From the NCBI RefSeq assembly GCF_000367945.1, contig NZ_KB849179.1, forward strand, positions 2,563,149 to 2,627,148: DNA of 64,000 nt. Reading direction: 5' to 3'. Position numbers and translations under genes: made by a program. Below, piece by piece: positions 1 to 8,420 of this stretch. The notes under the pieces were generated by a model. It did not search any database and was not told where the DNA came from. It saw only the letters and a list, made by a program, of their open reading frames with translations. Within the stretch, counting starts at the first letter, position 1. Every line of letters starts with the position of its first letter. The DNA comes from Acinetobacter proteolyticus. GTDB taxonomy: Bacteria; Pseudomonadota; Gammaproteobacteria; Pseudomonadales; Moraxellaceae.

Positions 1-369
1 TTGGTGTTTGTGGCTGCGCCCTTCCACCCTTTGGCACAACAACCCCAACTTAAACTCGAAGACCTGATTGCTTACCCAAGTTTATTACCTGCCGCACAAA
101 CCTATACCAGTCAGATCACCTTGTCTGAGTTTGAGCGAAATGGTTTAAAACCAAAAATTACCATGAGCAATAATCCCTTAGAATCCATTCGAATGTTGGT
201 CTCGATTGGTCTCGGCTGGTCGGTGTTGCCAAAAACCTTAGTCAATCAGGATTTAAAACAACTCGATTTAAAACTGGATATGCAGCGTCAACTCGGTATG
301 GTTTGGCATCCTGCACGAATTCAGTCTAAAGCGGCTGAAGAGTTGATTCGAATGATGCATGTAGGCTAG
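1..369 (+). CDS. LysR-family transcriptional regulator, C-terminal part (5' end outside window)
   Basis: The frame is open from the first base and ends at a TAG at 367-369, so only the last ~122 residues are present. They read as the second half of a LysR substrate-binding domain: a phrase like 'VFVAAPFHPLA' (the usual 'hPLA' segment), then 'SNNPLESIRMLVSIGLGWSVLP', the typical G-x-G-x-x-x-LP signature of the effector domain. The DNA-binding helix-turn-helix must lie to the left of the window. Its target genes cannot be inferred. The family call is secure, the specific regulator is not. Confidence 0.8.
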   Translation: MVFVAAPFHPLAQQPQLKLEDLIAYPSLLPAAQTYTSQITLSEFERNGLKPKITMSNNPLESIRMLVSIGLGWSVLPKTLVNQDLKQLDLKLDMQRQLGMVWHPARIQSKAAEELIRMMHVG

Positions 370-378
370 TGGCATCTG

Positions 379-1167
379 TTAATCTCCCCCACCGCCCCCA
401 CAACTGCTGCAACTACTACAGCTATTGCTGCTACTGCTGCAACTTGAAGAGGATGACGAAGATTGTGCCTGCAGGTATTGCGCATAATCCTTGGTCATCA
501 ATTCAAGATTAAAATACTGCCCATCTTGCCAATTTAAGGCTTGGTCAATCGCAAACAGTCTAGGTAACAGCGTGGTATTTCTTGGTTGATAGGCATGTAA
601 ACCACAACTGTTTCGCCATGTCGCAAATAACTGTTGCGTTTGCTGCGTGGACGTTGTGCTCGCTTCATAGGGGCTATGATGTAACTGCCGACCAATAAGC
701 CGTTCACATAAGTCTTGGTACTGCTTTGGAAATTCCAGCATGACATGCCATAACGAATCAACGGCATGCGAAGGCATGGCATAAGCCTGTTTTTGCATGA
801 CATGCAAAGCCAAATAATCCTTAAATCCAACTTCGATCAATTGCCGTTGTTTTAGACCCAGTTCAGGATAATAGAATCTAAATTTATTCCAGAAAATCGG
901 ATCGAATTTGAATTGCTCAATCTTTTGTAATTTTTTAGATTTAAAATGCGCAAGCAAGGCAAGATTCAGCACAATCATTGTCCACACAAAGGGCAAGATC
1001 ACCCATGCGGTAAAAAACTGTTGCTGCCAACCGTACATCAAAATCAGCATGAAAATCGGGAGAGCGATCCATCGCATTTTGATCATGGGATATTGTCGTT
1101 TTAATTGCAATAATGTATCGAGCAAGATGGAAGTCTGGGCTTCCTGATTTATTTTTATTTTCATCAT
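379..1167 (-). CDS. membrane protein of the glycine-rich-domain (GRDP-like) family with Ser/Cys/Gly tail
   Basis: A 262-residue protein with two adjacent hydrophobic segments (about residues 33-49 and 51-74), then a cytoplasmic-looking domain. That domain carries D137-S-L-W-H141 and, further on, 'CERLIGRQLHHSP' (about 154-166), which resembles the conserved part of the glycine-rich domain-containing protein-like family (Pfam PF07173), best known from plants and fungi. From about residue 236 the chain becomes a low-complexity tail of serines with five cysteines, ending in five glycines and an aspartate. The last two cysteines are spaced C-S-S-C. The start is a double ATG. Function is unknown. 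The tail could bind metal or form disulfides, which is inference. It faces the end of the LysR gene and shares no operon signal with it. Confidence 0.65.
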   Translation of the reverse strand: MMKIKINQEAQTSILLDTLLQLKRQYPMIKMRWIALPIFMLILMYGWQQQFFTAWVILPFVWTMIVLNLALLAHFKSKKLQKIEQFKFDPIFWNKFRFYYPELGLKQRQLIEVGFKDYLALHVMQKQAYAMPSHAVDSLWHVMLEFPKQYQDLCERLIGRQLHHSPYEASTTSTQQTQQLFATWRNSCGLHAYQPRNTTLLPRLFAIDQALNWQDGQYFNLELMTKDYAQYLQAQSSSSSSSCSSSSNSCSSCSSCGGGGGD

Positions 1168-1235
1168 TTGATCTTAAAAATAAATAATGACAATCATATG
1201 ACAAAAAACCTCCCCAAAGGGAGGTTTAATCTCGC

Positions 1236-1982
1236 TTATCCAATCTGCAATAAACGGCGAATCTGCTGCGCCATCTGCTGGACATCTAAGAGATGATGCG
1301 GAATCGTCATCGACAATAACTGATCTGAGCGGAAACGGCGGTCGATCTCCAGCATGACATGGGTTTGATGTGGTTCAGCCACAAAAGACACTTCCACCTC
1401 ATTAAAACCACTAAACATGTGTGAAGATACAAACTCCAACTCTTGGTAGCAGCCAATGGTCGATCTAAAGTTCTGTGCAGTCAATTGCCCTTTCTCTACA
1501 TCCACCGTCGACAAAACAAATCCACATTGCTGCATAGCTTGTAAAAACATTTGCATGGCAGGTGTTGGCAGAACGCTTAAATAGTCACGATCCGTTGCAT
1601 CCACACCCCAATCCACATCCAGACGGGTATTGATCCAGACCCGTGTCCCATTACGGCGGCAAGAAACTTCGGTGATTGGCGTTTCATGCGGAATTTCCAT
1701 GGTGAAAGGAACATGGTGCGCTTGATTTGCCGGCAATGAAAAATTAGCACTGATTAACCATTGATCCAAGACCAAAGGCTGATTAAATTCATGATCACCC
1801 GACTCTACCTCAGCCATGGTCATCAATTGCAAATACAGACCTTTAATATCTTTATCGGTTGAGCCACCTTTAAAATTAATCTCACCGCGTAGCGTTTCCC
1901 CCGCTTGTAAGGTTGAATTAAATAAACGAGTTTCAACAGTGACACCTTGCAGGCCCAAACCTGACATAATTTTGCTAAACAT
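1236..1982 (-). CDS. Spo0M-like (SpoOM family) arrestin-fold protein
   Basis: About 248 residues from the ATG at 1982; the frame extends 15 codons further upstream, but those residues look non-homologous. The sequence starts 'MFSKIMSGLGLQGVTVETRL' and continues with 'LQAGETLRGEINFKGG', a later 'VPFTMEIPHETPIT', and 'VWINTRLDVDWGVDATDRDYLSVLPT'. These are the hallmarks of SpoOM/Spo0M proteins, beta-sandwich proteins named for a Bacillus sporulation control factor but widespread in non-sporulating bacteria. No signal peptide or membrane segment is seen. Role here is unknown; it cannot be sporulation in a gammaproteobacterium. It follows the DUF2252 gene on the same strand with about 57 bp between them, so the two may be co-transcribed. 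Confidence 0.8.
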   Translation of the reverse strand: MFSKIMSGLGLQGVTVETRLFNSTLQAGETLRGEINFKGGSTDKDIKGLYLQLMTMAEVESGDHEFNQPLVLDQWLISANFSLPANQAHHVPFTMEIPHETPITEVSCRRNGTRVWINTRLDVDWGVDATDRDYLSVLPTPAMQMFLQAMQQCGFVLSTVDVEKGQLTAQNFRSTIGCYQELEFVSSHMFSGFNEVEVSFVAEPHQTHVMLEIDRRFRSDQLLSMTIPHHLLDVQQMAQQIRRLLQIG

Positions 1983-2039
1983 TTGTCTTTTTTCTCTCAA
2001 ATCATCACTATTTTTATGTCTGTCCAAACAGACCTATGA

Positions 2040-3473
2040 TTAAAGGACATCATCACCAGCGAGCTGAATCTGACCATCGCTTACTGCGTTCATAAATTGC
2101 TGATAGTCATTTAGATTACGCTCAGCCGATTGAGTGGCATAATCCTGTAAAACCTCAATGATCGTATTGCCTTCACCTAAATAACCCATCAATACATCGG
2201 CATTGCCTGCTTTGGCATGTGCATGGGCTAAAGCAAGGCCACAGCTTTCCGCATATTCATAGAAATATTCATCATCCATATCGGCAAGATCAACCGAAAT
2301 TTTCATATCTCGTAGCTGGCGTACATGAAAATCTTGTTGCAGGCTGGAAAAACCCAAGAAGATATCGCTGGCCGCTTGCATCAATTGCTGACCATGAATC
2401 ACCCGCTCACCTTCGTGCTGAACTTTGTCTTTAAATAACGGACTAAGAATAGACGGATTGGCTTCTTTCATTTGTAAAATCAATGGTTCACGGTCTGCAT
2501 CTTCAAACAAGGCAATTGCTGAACGGGTTCCAACGCTACCGACCCCGACCACTTTGAGTGCCACATCGGTCCGCTGATAACGATCAAACAATACCTGTCG
2601 GTCATATTTCAATGAGTTACGATAGCATTGAAAAAACTCATCAACCTGTTCAGCAAAGGGTTCATCTGCCTTGGGGTGCCACAGTAAAGGAGCATCATCA
2701 ATAAAATGTCTAAACCCAGTTTCAGCATCTTGTTGAGTCAGCTTAGGTAACACTGAATGGGCATTACGCTTTTGAGCTGAATCTAAATGCTTGGCACGTT
2801 TCTTTCTGAGTTTTCGGCATTCGGTATTTTCTAATAAGGTGTTGGCATCGACCTTTTCATACCAAACTTGCAATGGTGATAAGGCCATATTCTCAAGTAA
2901 GTGTTGGCGGTAGCTATTTAGCATGGTTTTAATGGCTTTTAAGCCGCTGCGCTCTCCCAATCCAATATCTTTGGCCGCAATCACAAAACTTGTCACCAGA
3001 CGTTTTAAATCCCACTCAAATGGCGCAACCAAGGTTTCATCAAAGTCATTGATACCAAATAACAGGTTACGTTCAGGACTGGCAAAACCGCCAAAGTTGC
3101 TTAAATGGCAATCGCCACAAATTTGCTGAAACAAGCCTGAATTGTATTGTTCCCATGCTTGATCAAACAGCATCAGCGCGGGCATACCACGATAGAACGT
3201 AAATGGCGAGACACTCATCCGCTTGGCACGAATTGACTGTAATTGTGTTAAACGTCCCTGATTACTCCAATCATAAAGTGTTAACGCTGTGGTGCCTTTT
3301 GGGCGTACTGAAAGTTGAGCTAAGTTTTCACGTGGAATTTTTTTTCGTTGCGCCTTACCTAAATGAAAGCCTTCACTTTTGCTCAATAACTTGCCTTGAT
3401 AACGATGTCGTGTGAGATCAATACTCTCTGCAGTCCAGAGTTGTTTAGGTAATTTGATTTGTTGTTTTGTCAT
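2040..3473 (-). CDS. DUF2252 domain-containing protein
   Basis: A 477-residue protein covering the full DUF2252 family. 'FYRGMPALMLFDQAWE' (near residue 95) is followed by 'CGDCHLSNFGGF' and 'LLFGINDFDETLVAPFEWDLKRLVTSF'. The G-D-x-H-x-x-N and N-D-F-D elements resemble the catalytic and metal-binding loops of aminoglycoside phosphotransferase-like kinases, so a kinase-like fold is a reasonable inference, but no substrate is known. A purine-rich GGGGGTGTT precedes the ATG. It lies upstream of the Spo0M-like gene on the same strand. A weak Fur-like stretch upstream was considered and not called. Confidence 0.85.
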   Translation of the reverse strand: MTKQQIKLPKQLWTAESIDLTRHRYQGKLLSKSEGFHLGKAQRKKIPRENLAQLSVRPKGTTALTLYDWSNQGRLTQLQSIRAKRMSVSPFTFYRGMPALMLFDQAWEQYNSGLFQQICGDCHLSNFGGFASPERNLLFGINDFDETLVAPFEWDLKRLVTSFVIAAKDIGLGERSGLKAIKTMLNSYRQHLLENMALSPLQVWYEKVDANTLLENTECRKLRKKRAKHLDSAQKRNAHSVLPKLTQQDAETGFRHFIDDAPLLWHPKADEPFAEQVDEFFQCYRNSLKYDRQVLFDRYQRTDVALKVVGVGSVGTRSAIALFEDADREPLILQMKEANPSILSPLFKDKVQHEGERVIHGQQLMQAASDIFLGFSSLQQDFHVRQLRDMKISVDLADMDDEYFYEYAESCGLALAHAHAKAGNADVLMGYLGEGNTIIEVLQDYATQSAERNLNDYQQFMNAVSDGQIQLAGDDVL

Positions 3474-3558
3474 AACACCCCCTATAAATCCAGTAGTGTT
3501 ATAGCAATAAATTGAATGAATATGATAATGATTTTTTTAATTTTTAAACATGAATAGA

Positions 3559-3601
3559 TCATTGCCAAATACCTCTGTTTACACAGCGATATTGGCAATG
3601 A
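3559..3601. other. 10-bp inverted repeat downstream of the HAD gene
   Basis: TCATTGCCAA (3559-3568) and TTGGCAATGA (3592-3601) are perfect complements around a 23-base loop. An inner CTGT/ACAG pair, read on the minus strand, could shorten that loop. The hairpin starts about 10 bases after the stop of the HAD phosphatase gene. There is no T-run after it, so it may be a 3'-end processing or Rho-associated hairpin rather than an intrinsic terminator. Confidence 0.45.
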
Positions 3602-3610
3602 ATCAAAACC

Positions 3611-4261
3611 TTAAATCGACCAGTCTTGAATATCCCAAGCCTGTTCTTTGGCTAGCTTTTCTAAACGGTCATCTGGATTGACTGCAATCGCATGGGTCGC
3701 ATATTCAAGTAAGAAACGGTCATTGATTGAATCAGAATATGCCCATGACTCAGACACGGACTGGCCAGCCAACCACTGATCCAGACGCGCCAGCTTGCCT
3801 TTTTGGTAGCATGGAATCCCTGTGACTTTCCCAGTATATTCTCCATCAATCACTTCCGCATTGGTGGCAATAATCTCGGTAATGCCAAATTCACGGAAAA
3901 TCGGTGCGGTAATAAAGTCACTGGTGGCGGTGATGCCGACAATGGCATGACCAAGATCCTGATGCTTTTTAATCGCATCGAAGCCTTTAGGGCGCATCTG
4001 CGGACGGATAACCTTCTGCATAAACAACTGATGTAACTCAGTTAAATAGGCATTGTCATGTTTGGTCAGAAATTCAAATACAAATTCATTATAGGCAATC
4101 GGGTCAAGCTGTCCTGCTTTATAGTCTTCATAAAACTTGTCATTCATTTGACGATGATGAACTGGATCAACCAAAGCCTCATTGACCAAAAACTCTCCCC
4201 AAGAATGGTCTGAATCGGTATTTAACAGCGTATGATCTAAATCAAACAAAGCCAATTGCAT
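3611..4261 (-). CDS. HAD-superfamily (HAD-IB) phosphatase, SerB-like
   Basis: A 216-residue soluble phosphatase. The N-terminal motif I reads D7-L-D9-H-T-L, with the two aspartates needed for the phospho-aspartyl intermediate. Motif II is 'GITATSDF' (T/S), motif III a lysine in 'YQKGKLARL', and motif IV is 'AYSDSINDRFLLE'. This arrangement is typical of HAD-IB enzymes such as phosphoserine phosphatase. In Pseudomonas a related gene also sits beside rppH and ptsP, and that enzyme has been linked to histidinol-phosphate hydrolysis; transferring that role here is inference. The gene is divergent from rppH across a short promoter region. Confidence 0.85.
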   Translation of the reverse strand: MQLALFDLDHTLLNTDSDHSWGEFLVNEALVDPVHHRQMNDKFYEDYKAGQLDPIAYNEFVFEFLTKHDNAYLTELHQLFMQKVIRPQMRPKGFDAIKKHQDLGHAIVGITATSDFITAPIFREFGITEIIATNAEVIDGEYTGKVTGIPCYQKGKLARLDQWLAGQSVSESWAYSDSINDRFLLEYATHAIAVNPDDRLEKLAKEQAWDIQDWSI

Positions 4262-4445
4262 AGAATTTCTCGTTTAAACTGAAAATTAAGAAAAAAAATG
4301 TAAATCTATCTCCGCTAGTCGATAGAAATTCGTTAAGATCATAGCAATTTTTAAACATTTTACTTTGACCTTTTTCGAGTTGGACAAGAAGAGTGACTGT
4401 CCCCGAGATCAAAGTCAACGATATAGACAAAATTTAGGTAGCCAA

Positions 4446-4922
4446 ATGATCGACTCAGAAGGTTTCCGACCCAACGTCGGGATCATTTTGGCAAACGATG
4501 ACGGACAAGTTTTATGGGCAAAACGCATTGGTCACAATGCTTGGCAATTTCCACAAGGAGGGATCCAATTTGGTGAAACCCCTGAGCAGGCACTTTTTCG
4601 TGAACTGAGAGAAGAAGTCGGTTTATTGCCCGAACACGTCCAAATTATAGCGCAAACAAAAGGTTGGCTGCGTTATCGTTTGCCACATCGGTACATTCGG
4701 TCAGATTCAGATCCGGTATGTATTGGACAAAAGCAAAAATGGTTTTTACTGAAGTTAACGGCCTCGCCGCATCATATTCAGTTAAACCTATCAGACCCAC
4801 CCGAGTTCGATGAATGGCAATGGGTGAGTTACTGGTACCCATTGGGTCAAGTGGTCAACTTCAAACGTGATGTTTACCGTAAAGCCATGATGGAATTATG
4901 TTTACAACTACCTCAGCGTTAA
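4446..4922 (+). CDS. rppH: RNA pyrophosphohydrolase RppH (Nudix)
   Basis: 158 residues from the ATG at 4446, which gives the canonical N-terminus '[15 protein letters not shown]'; an upstream extension of 27 codons in the same frame is not family-like. The Nudix box lies at about residues 38-60 (GG-x5-E-x7-REL-x-EE-x-G). RppH removes pyrophosphate from the 5' triphosphate end of mRNAs and so opens them to RNase E-dependent decay; rne is also in this window. It is followed by ptsP on the same strand after 93 bp, an order also found in Pseudomonas and enterobacteria. A hairpin with a 14-bp stem begins at its stop codon. Confidence 0.95.
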   Translation: MIDSEGFRPNVGIILANDDGQVLWAKRIGHNAWQFPQGGIQFGETPEQALFRELREEVGLLPEHVQIIAQTKGWLRYRLPHRYIRSDSDPVCIGQKQKWFLLKLTASPHHIQLNLSDPPEFDEWQWVSYWYPLGQVVNFKRDVYRKAMMELCLQLPQR

Positions 4923-4962
4923 TTGTCAAAGAATCATCACTTTAAGCAATGATTTTTGACAA
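4923..4962. other. 14-bp hairpin between rppH and ptsP
   Basis: TTGTCAAA (4923-4930), one unpaired G, then AATCAT (4932-4937) pair with ATGATT-TTTGACAA (4949-4962). The stem directly follows the rppH stop codon. There is no T-run after it, so it is not a classic terminator. A second short inverted repeat (GTTATA/TATAAC) follows before ptsP. A processing or mRNA-stability element is likely, by inference. Confidence 0.55.
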
Positions 4963-5015
4963 GAGAGCTGTTATAACTAGGCCTATAACGATTCAATAAA
5001 TTGGAGTAAACATCC

Positions 5016-7310
5016 ATGTCAAACATGCAACTCGACACGCTTAGACGCATTGTGCAAGAAATTAATGCGTCCGTCAGTTTGCATGATTCCTTGGACATTA
5101 TGGTCAATCATGTGGCCGATGCCATGCATGTCGATGTGTGTTCAATTTATTTATTGGACGAGCGTAATCGTCGCTACGTGCTGATGGCGTCTAAAGGATT
5201 AAAACCCGAGGCGGTTGGCACCGTATCACTCAGTGTTGGTGAAGGTTTGGTTGGTTTGGTCGGTCAACGTGAAGAAATCGTTAACTTAGACAACGCACCC
5301 AAACACGAACGTTTCGCTTATTTGCCTGAAACAGGTGAAGAGCTGTTTAACTCCTTCCTGGGCGTTCCGGTCATGTATCGCCGCAAGGTGATGGGTGTAT
5401 TAGTGGTTCAAAATAAAGAATCACAAGATTTTAGTGAAGCGGCAGAATCCTTTTTGGTGACCTTGTGCGCACAACTTTCTGGCGTGATTGCCCATGCACA
5501 TGCGGTGGGCAACATCGATGTATTCCGTAAACCCAGCAATGGCCCCAGTTATAAAACCTTCCAAGGGGTGTCGGGCGCAGGCGGTGTAGCACTAGGCCGT
5601 GCAATCGTACTCTATCCCCCTGCTGATCTCGGTGCGATTCCTGATCGTGAAGCTGAAGACATCAGTGATGAATTAGAATTACTCGATCAAGCCATTGTAG
5701 CAGTCCGTCTAGAGATTCAATCTTTAGATGAGAAAATGCAAGACTCGCTCATGTCTGAAGAGCGTGCACTGTTCAGCGTGTTCTTACGTATGCTGGATGA
5801 GAATGCCTTACCAAGCGAAATTAAAGACCATATTCGTGCAGGCAGTTGGGCACAAGGTGCCGTACGTAAAGTCATCGACAAACATGTGGCGCTGTTTGCA
5901 CAAATGGAAGATGACTACCTTCGTGAACGTGTCTCTGATCTGAAAGATCTTGGGCGCCGAATCTTGGCTTGCCTGCAAGAAAATGATACCAGTCACCGTG
6001 AACTCAGCCCTGATAGTATTTTGATTGGTGAAGAGATCAGTACGGCGGCCTTGGTCGAATTGCCTGTTGATAATATCGCGGCAATTGTCACTTCTGAGGG
6101 TGCGGCCAACTCACATATGGTGATTGTCGCCCGTGCGCTCGGCATTCCAACGGTCGTAGGGGTTACCGAATTACCGATTACGACACTGGATGATCTGGAG
6201 ATGATTGTGGATGCCTATCAAGGGCGGGTCTTCGTCAATCCTCCCCGTCGTCTACGTCAACGTTATAAGGAAGTGCAAAAAGAAGAAGAGCAAATCGCCA
6301 AAGATTTAAAGCAATACGAAACTAAAGATGCAATTACGCCTGATGGCGTGTCTATTCCTTTATTCGTCAATACAGGCTTAATGATTGATGTGGTTCGTGG
6401 TGTACAACGGGGCGCTAAAGGTGTAGGACTCTATCGTAGTGAAATTCCTTTTATGCTACGCGAACGTTTCCCTGGCGAAGAAGAACAACGTGCTATCTAT
6501 CGTCAACAACTCAGCCATTTTGCCAACAAGCCTGTAATTATGCGTACCCTCGATATTGGTGCGGATAAAGATTTGCCTTATTTCAGTATTGAAGAAGAAA
6601 ACTCAGCTTTAGGTTGGCGCGGTTTACGTTTCACGCTGGACCATCCTGAAATTTTCTCTGCGCAAATTCGTGCCATGCTCAAAGCCAGTATTGGCCTGAA
6701 CAATTTGCATATCTTATTGCCGATGGTGACCAGCGTCAGTGAAGTGGAAGAAGTGCTGTATCTGTTGGAACGAGACTGGATTGCGGTACAAGAAGAAGAA
6801 CAAGTCAAAATCACCAAACCGAAAATCGGGATTATGGTCGAAGTGCCTAGCGTGCTATTACAAATTGATGAATTTGCCGAATTGGTTGATTTCTTCTCGG
6901 TCGGTTCTAATGATTTGACCCAGTATTTACTGGCAGTTGATCGGAATAATCCACATGTGGCCAACGTCTATTCGCATTTCCACCCATCGGTATTACGTGC
7001 ACTAAAACGTTTGGTTCAAGACTGCCACGAACATCAAAAACCAGTCAGTGTCTGTGGAGAAATGGCGGGAGACCCCTTGTCAGCCATTCTACTGATGGCA
7101 ATGGGCTTTAATACCCTTTCAATGAGTTCAAGTAACATTCTCCGTGTCCGTAAAGCAATTTGCCATGTGCCGATGACTGATGCTAAAAAACTGTTGGATG
7201 ATGTGCTACAAATGAATAACCCATTGGTGATTAAAAGCTGGTTGGAGCATTATTTCAGAACCCATGGCTTGGCCGATATGGTTAAATCCAATCGTATGCT
7301 CAATGTCTAA
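5016..7310 (+). CDS. ptsP: phosphoenolpyruvate-protein phosphotransferase PtsP (EI-Ntr)
   Basis: 764 residues with a GGAG about nine bases before the ATG. The N-terminal GAF domain (about residues 18-155) is characteristic of the nitrogen PTS enzyme I. It is followed by the enzyme I domains: an N-terminal HPr-binding region, the phospho-histidine domain with 'TSEGAANSHMVIVARALGIP' (His367 by codon count), and a C-terminal PEP-binding TIM barrel with 'YRSEIPFML' and 'CGEMAGDP'. The enzyme autophosphorylates from PEP and passes phosphate to NPr and EIIA-Ntr, a regulatory chain for nitrogen, potassium and envelope functions. The partner genes are not in this window. A strong bidirectional terminator follows. 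Confidence 0.96.
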   Translation: MSNMQLDTLRRIVQEINASVSLHDSLDIMVNHVADAMHVDVCSIYLLDERNRRYVLMASKGLKPEAVGTVSLSVGEGLVGLVGQREEIVNLDNAPKHERFAYLPETGEELFNSFLGVPVMYRRKVMGVLVVQNKESQDFSEAAESFLVTLCAQLSGVIAHAHAVGNIDVFRKPSNGPSYKTFQGVSGAGGVALGRAIVLYPPADLGAIPDREAEDISDELELLDQAIVAVRLEIQSLDEKMQDSLMSEERALFSVFLRMLDENALPSEIKDHIRAGSWAQGAVRKVIDKHVALFAQMEDDYLRERVSDLKDLGRRILACLQENDTSHRELSPDSILIGEEISTAALVELPVDNIAAIVTSEGAANSHMVIVARALGIPTVVGVTELPITTLDDLEMIVDAYQGRVFVNPPRRLRQRYKEVQKEEEQIAKDLKQYETKDAITPDGVSIPLFVNTGLMIDVVRGVQRGAKGVGLYRSEIPFMLRERFPGEEEQRAIYRQQLSHFANKPVIMRTLDIGADKDLPYFSIEEENSALGWRGLRFTLDHPEIFSAQIRAMLKASIGLNNLHILLPMVTSVSEVEEVLYLLERDWIAVQEEEQVKITKPKIGIMVEVPSVLLQIDEFAELVDFFSVGSNDLTQYLLAVDRNNPHVANVYSHFHPSVLRALKRLVQDCHEHQKPVSVCGEMAGDPLSAILLMAMGFNTLSMSSSNILRVRKAICHVPMTDAKKLLDDVLQMNNPLVIKSWLEHYFRTHGLADMVKSNRMLNV

Positions 7311-7328
7311 ACAAGACATTTCAATATA

Positions 7329-7363
7329 AAAAAGGCGATGTGCCCTAGTGCATCGCCTTTTTT
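7329..7363. terminator. bidirectional intrinsic terminator, ptsP / lipoprotein gene
   Basis: AAAAGGCGATG (7330-7340) and CATCGCCTTTTTT (7351-7363) form a GC-rich stem with A-run and T-run on opposite sides. It sits between the convergent ends of ptsP and the YbaY-like gene, so it can serve both strands. Confidence 0.9.
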
Positions 7364-7377
7364 ATTTACTGCATAAT

Positions 7378-7836
7378 TTATTTTGCTGAACGCAGGTAGA
7401 TCTGTTGTTTAGCACCATCCAAACTCACGCTTGGAAATTGACGATCATAATCAATCACAATGGCATCTTTACCGGTCAAATTCTTGGCATCCGATTCCCA
7501 AGTGACATAATATTTGATTTGCGCATCCTCACGAACTGGTGGCTGAATGCGCTGACGGTGATCCGCTGGAACAGTAAAATCAACTGTAAATGGCACCTGA
7601 GAGATTTGAACTTTTTGCTGCTGAATCAAGGTTGCAGGCACATCTGCAATCTGACTGTCCACGGCATATAAACTGACGGTGCCCTGCTGCGGCGTAACTG
7701 CATAAGCGCCTTGCCCAACAAACTCAACTTTCAATGAAGCGGTAGAATTTGCTTTGTTTCCGTCTTGTTGTGGCATTGCTGTACAACCTGCTAAAACAGT
7801 TAAAGATAACCCGAAACCTAATGCTAATTTTTTCAT
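7378..7836 (-). CDS. YbaY-family lipoprotein
   Basis: The ATG at 7836 has a GGAGAG about nine bases upstream and gives a 152-residue precursor. It starts with a lipoprotein signal peptide whose lipobox is L-A-G-C18, so the mature protein should be lipid-anchored at Cys18. The mature part ('ATLIQQQKVQISQVPFTVDFTVP', then 'IQPPVREDAQIKYYVTWESDAKNL') resembles the YbaY/YscW-like lipoprotein family: these start with 'L.D.S.ADVPA..' and are predicted beta-sandwich proteins. No enzymatic residues are evident. The role of YbaY-type proteins is poorly known; a part in envelope integrity is only inferred. It is transcribed alone, convergent with ptsP. Confidence 0.7.
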   Translation of the reverse strand: MKKLALGFGLSLTVLAGCTAMPQQDGNKANSTASLKVEFVGQGAYAVTPQQGTVSLYAVDSQIADVPATLIQQQKVQISQVPFTVDFTVPADHRQRIQPPVREDAQIKYYVTWESDAKNLTGKDAIVIDYDRQFPSVSLDGAKQQIYLRSAK

Positions 7837-8420
7837 TCTTTTCAGCTCTCCAAATAAAAGCCCAAAATAACATAGCAAACGCAAAAATCTTAAGGGTTTA
7901 CATATTTGCTACTGAGCTTTCGATGTCTGCAACTCAAATCTATTGATTATTTTTCATACACATCAAAAACAATAAACGAAACCGTTCTAGGCCTTTTTAC
8001 ATAACTCCAACATGTAACAGCACTATTTTTCAACAAAAATAACGGCTTTAAAATTTTGCCAATCTAGCCTCAGATTCAGTTTCCATTAAAACCAAGCAAA
8101 GCAGTAAGTCTTTATTTTTTCATTATCTTTTATCTTTTTTTAACAATTTTCATATCTACAAATACTCAACTCATGTTTAAGCTTTAAACAGCTTCAATCG
8201 AATAAAGCATTTATGACATCAACTTTAATCCATTGGAAAAAAAGCTTTCATCAACCTAGAGTAAAAATACAAAGGATGCGAACTTTATCATTGCAAATCA
8301 ATTTAGGCATCTGACATTTCGATACCCATTTTGTACATGATACGGTCCAACATTCATATCTTTGAACGGTCAAACAATTGAGGTGACCTAGCTCACAGGT
8401 CATCTTGATGGAGATAGAAC
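7837..8420. promoter_or_regulatory. AT-rich intergenic region with promoters for the lipoprotein gene and the catalase gene
   Basis: About 580 bases without a convincing gene. The left part must carry the leftward promoter of the lipoprotein gene, the right part the rightward catalase promoter. The middle is strongly AT-rich with T-runs (about 8100-8150). The only clear structure is the inverted repeat at 8384-8402. The unusually long spacing suggests a long 5' leader or several regulator sites for the catalase gene, by inference. Confidence 0.5.
8384..8402 (+). promoter_or_regulatory. inverted repeat just upstream of the catalase ribosome binding site
   Basis: TGACCT (8384-8389) and AGGTCA (8397-8402) are perfect complements around a 7-base loop. 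The GGAG that serves the catalase ATG begins about eight bases after it. In RNA this would be a small 5'-leader hairpin; in DNA it could be a regulator half-site pair. Confidence 0.5.

Noticed and set aside
3524..3542. Fur-box-like GATAATGAT upstream of the DUF2252 gene
   Set aside because: Only the left half fits. The right half is a T-run, giving about 13 of 19 positions, too weak in AT-rich DNA.
8328..8384. Short ORF of about 14 codons in the catalase leader
   Set aside because: No ribosome binding site in front of its ATG and no coding character.
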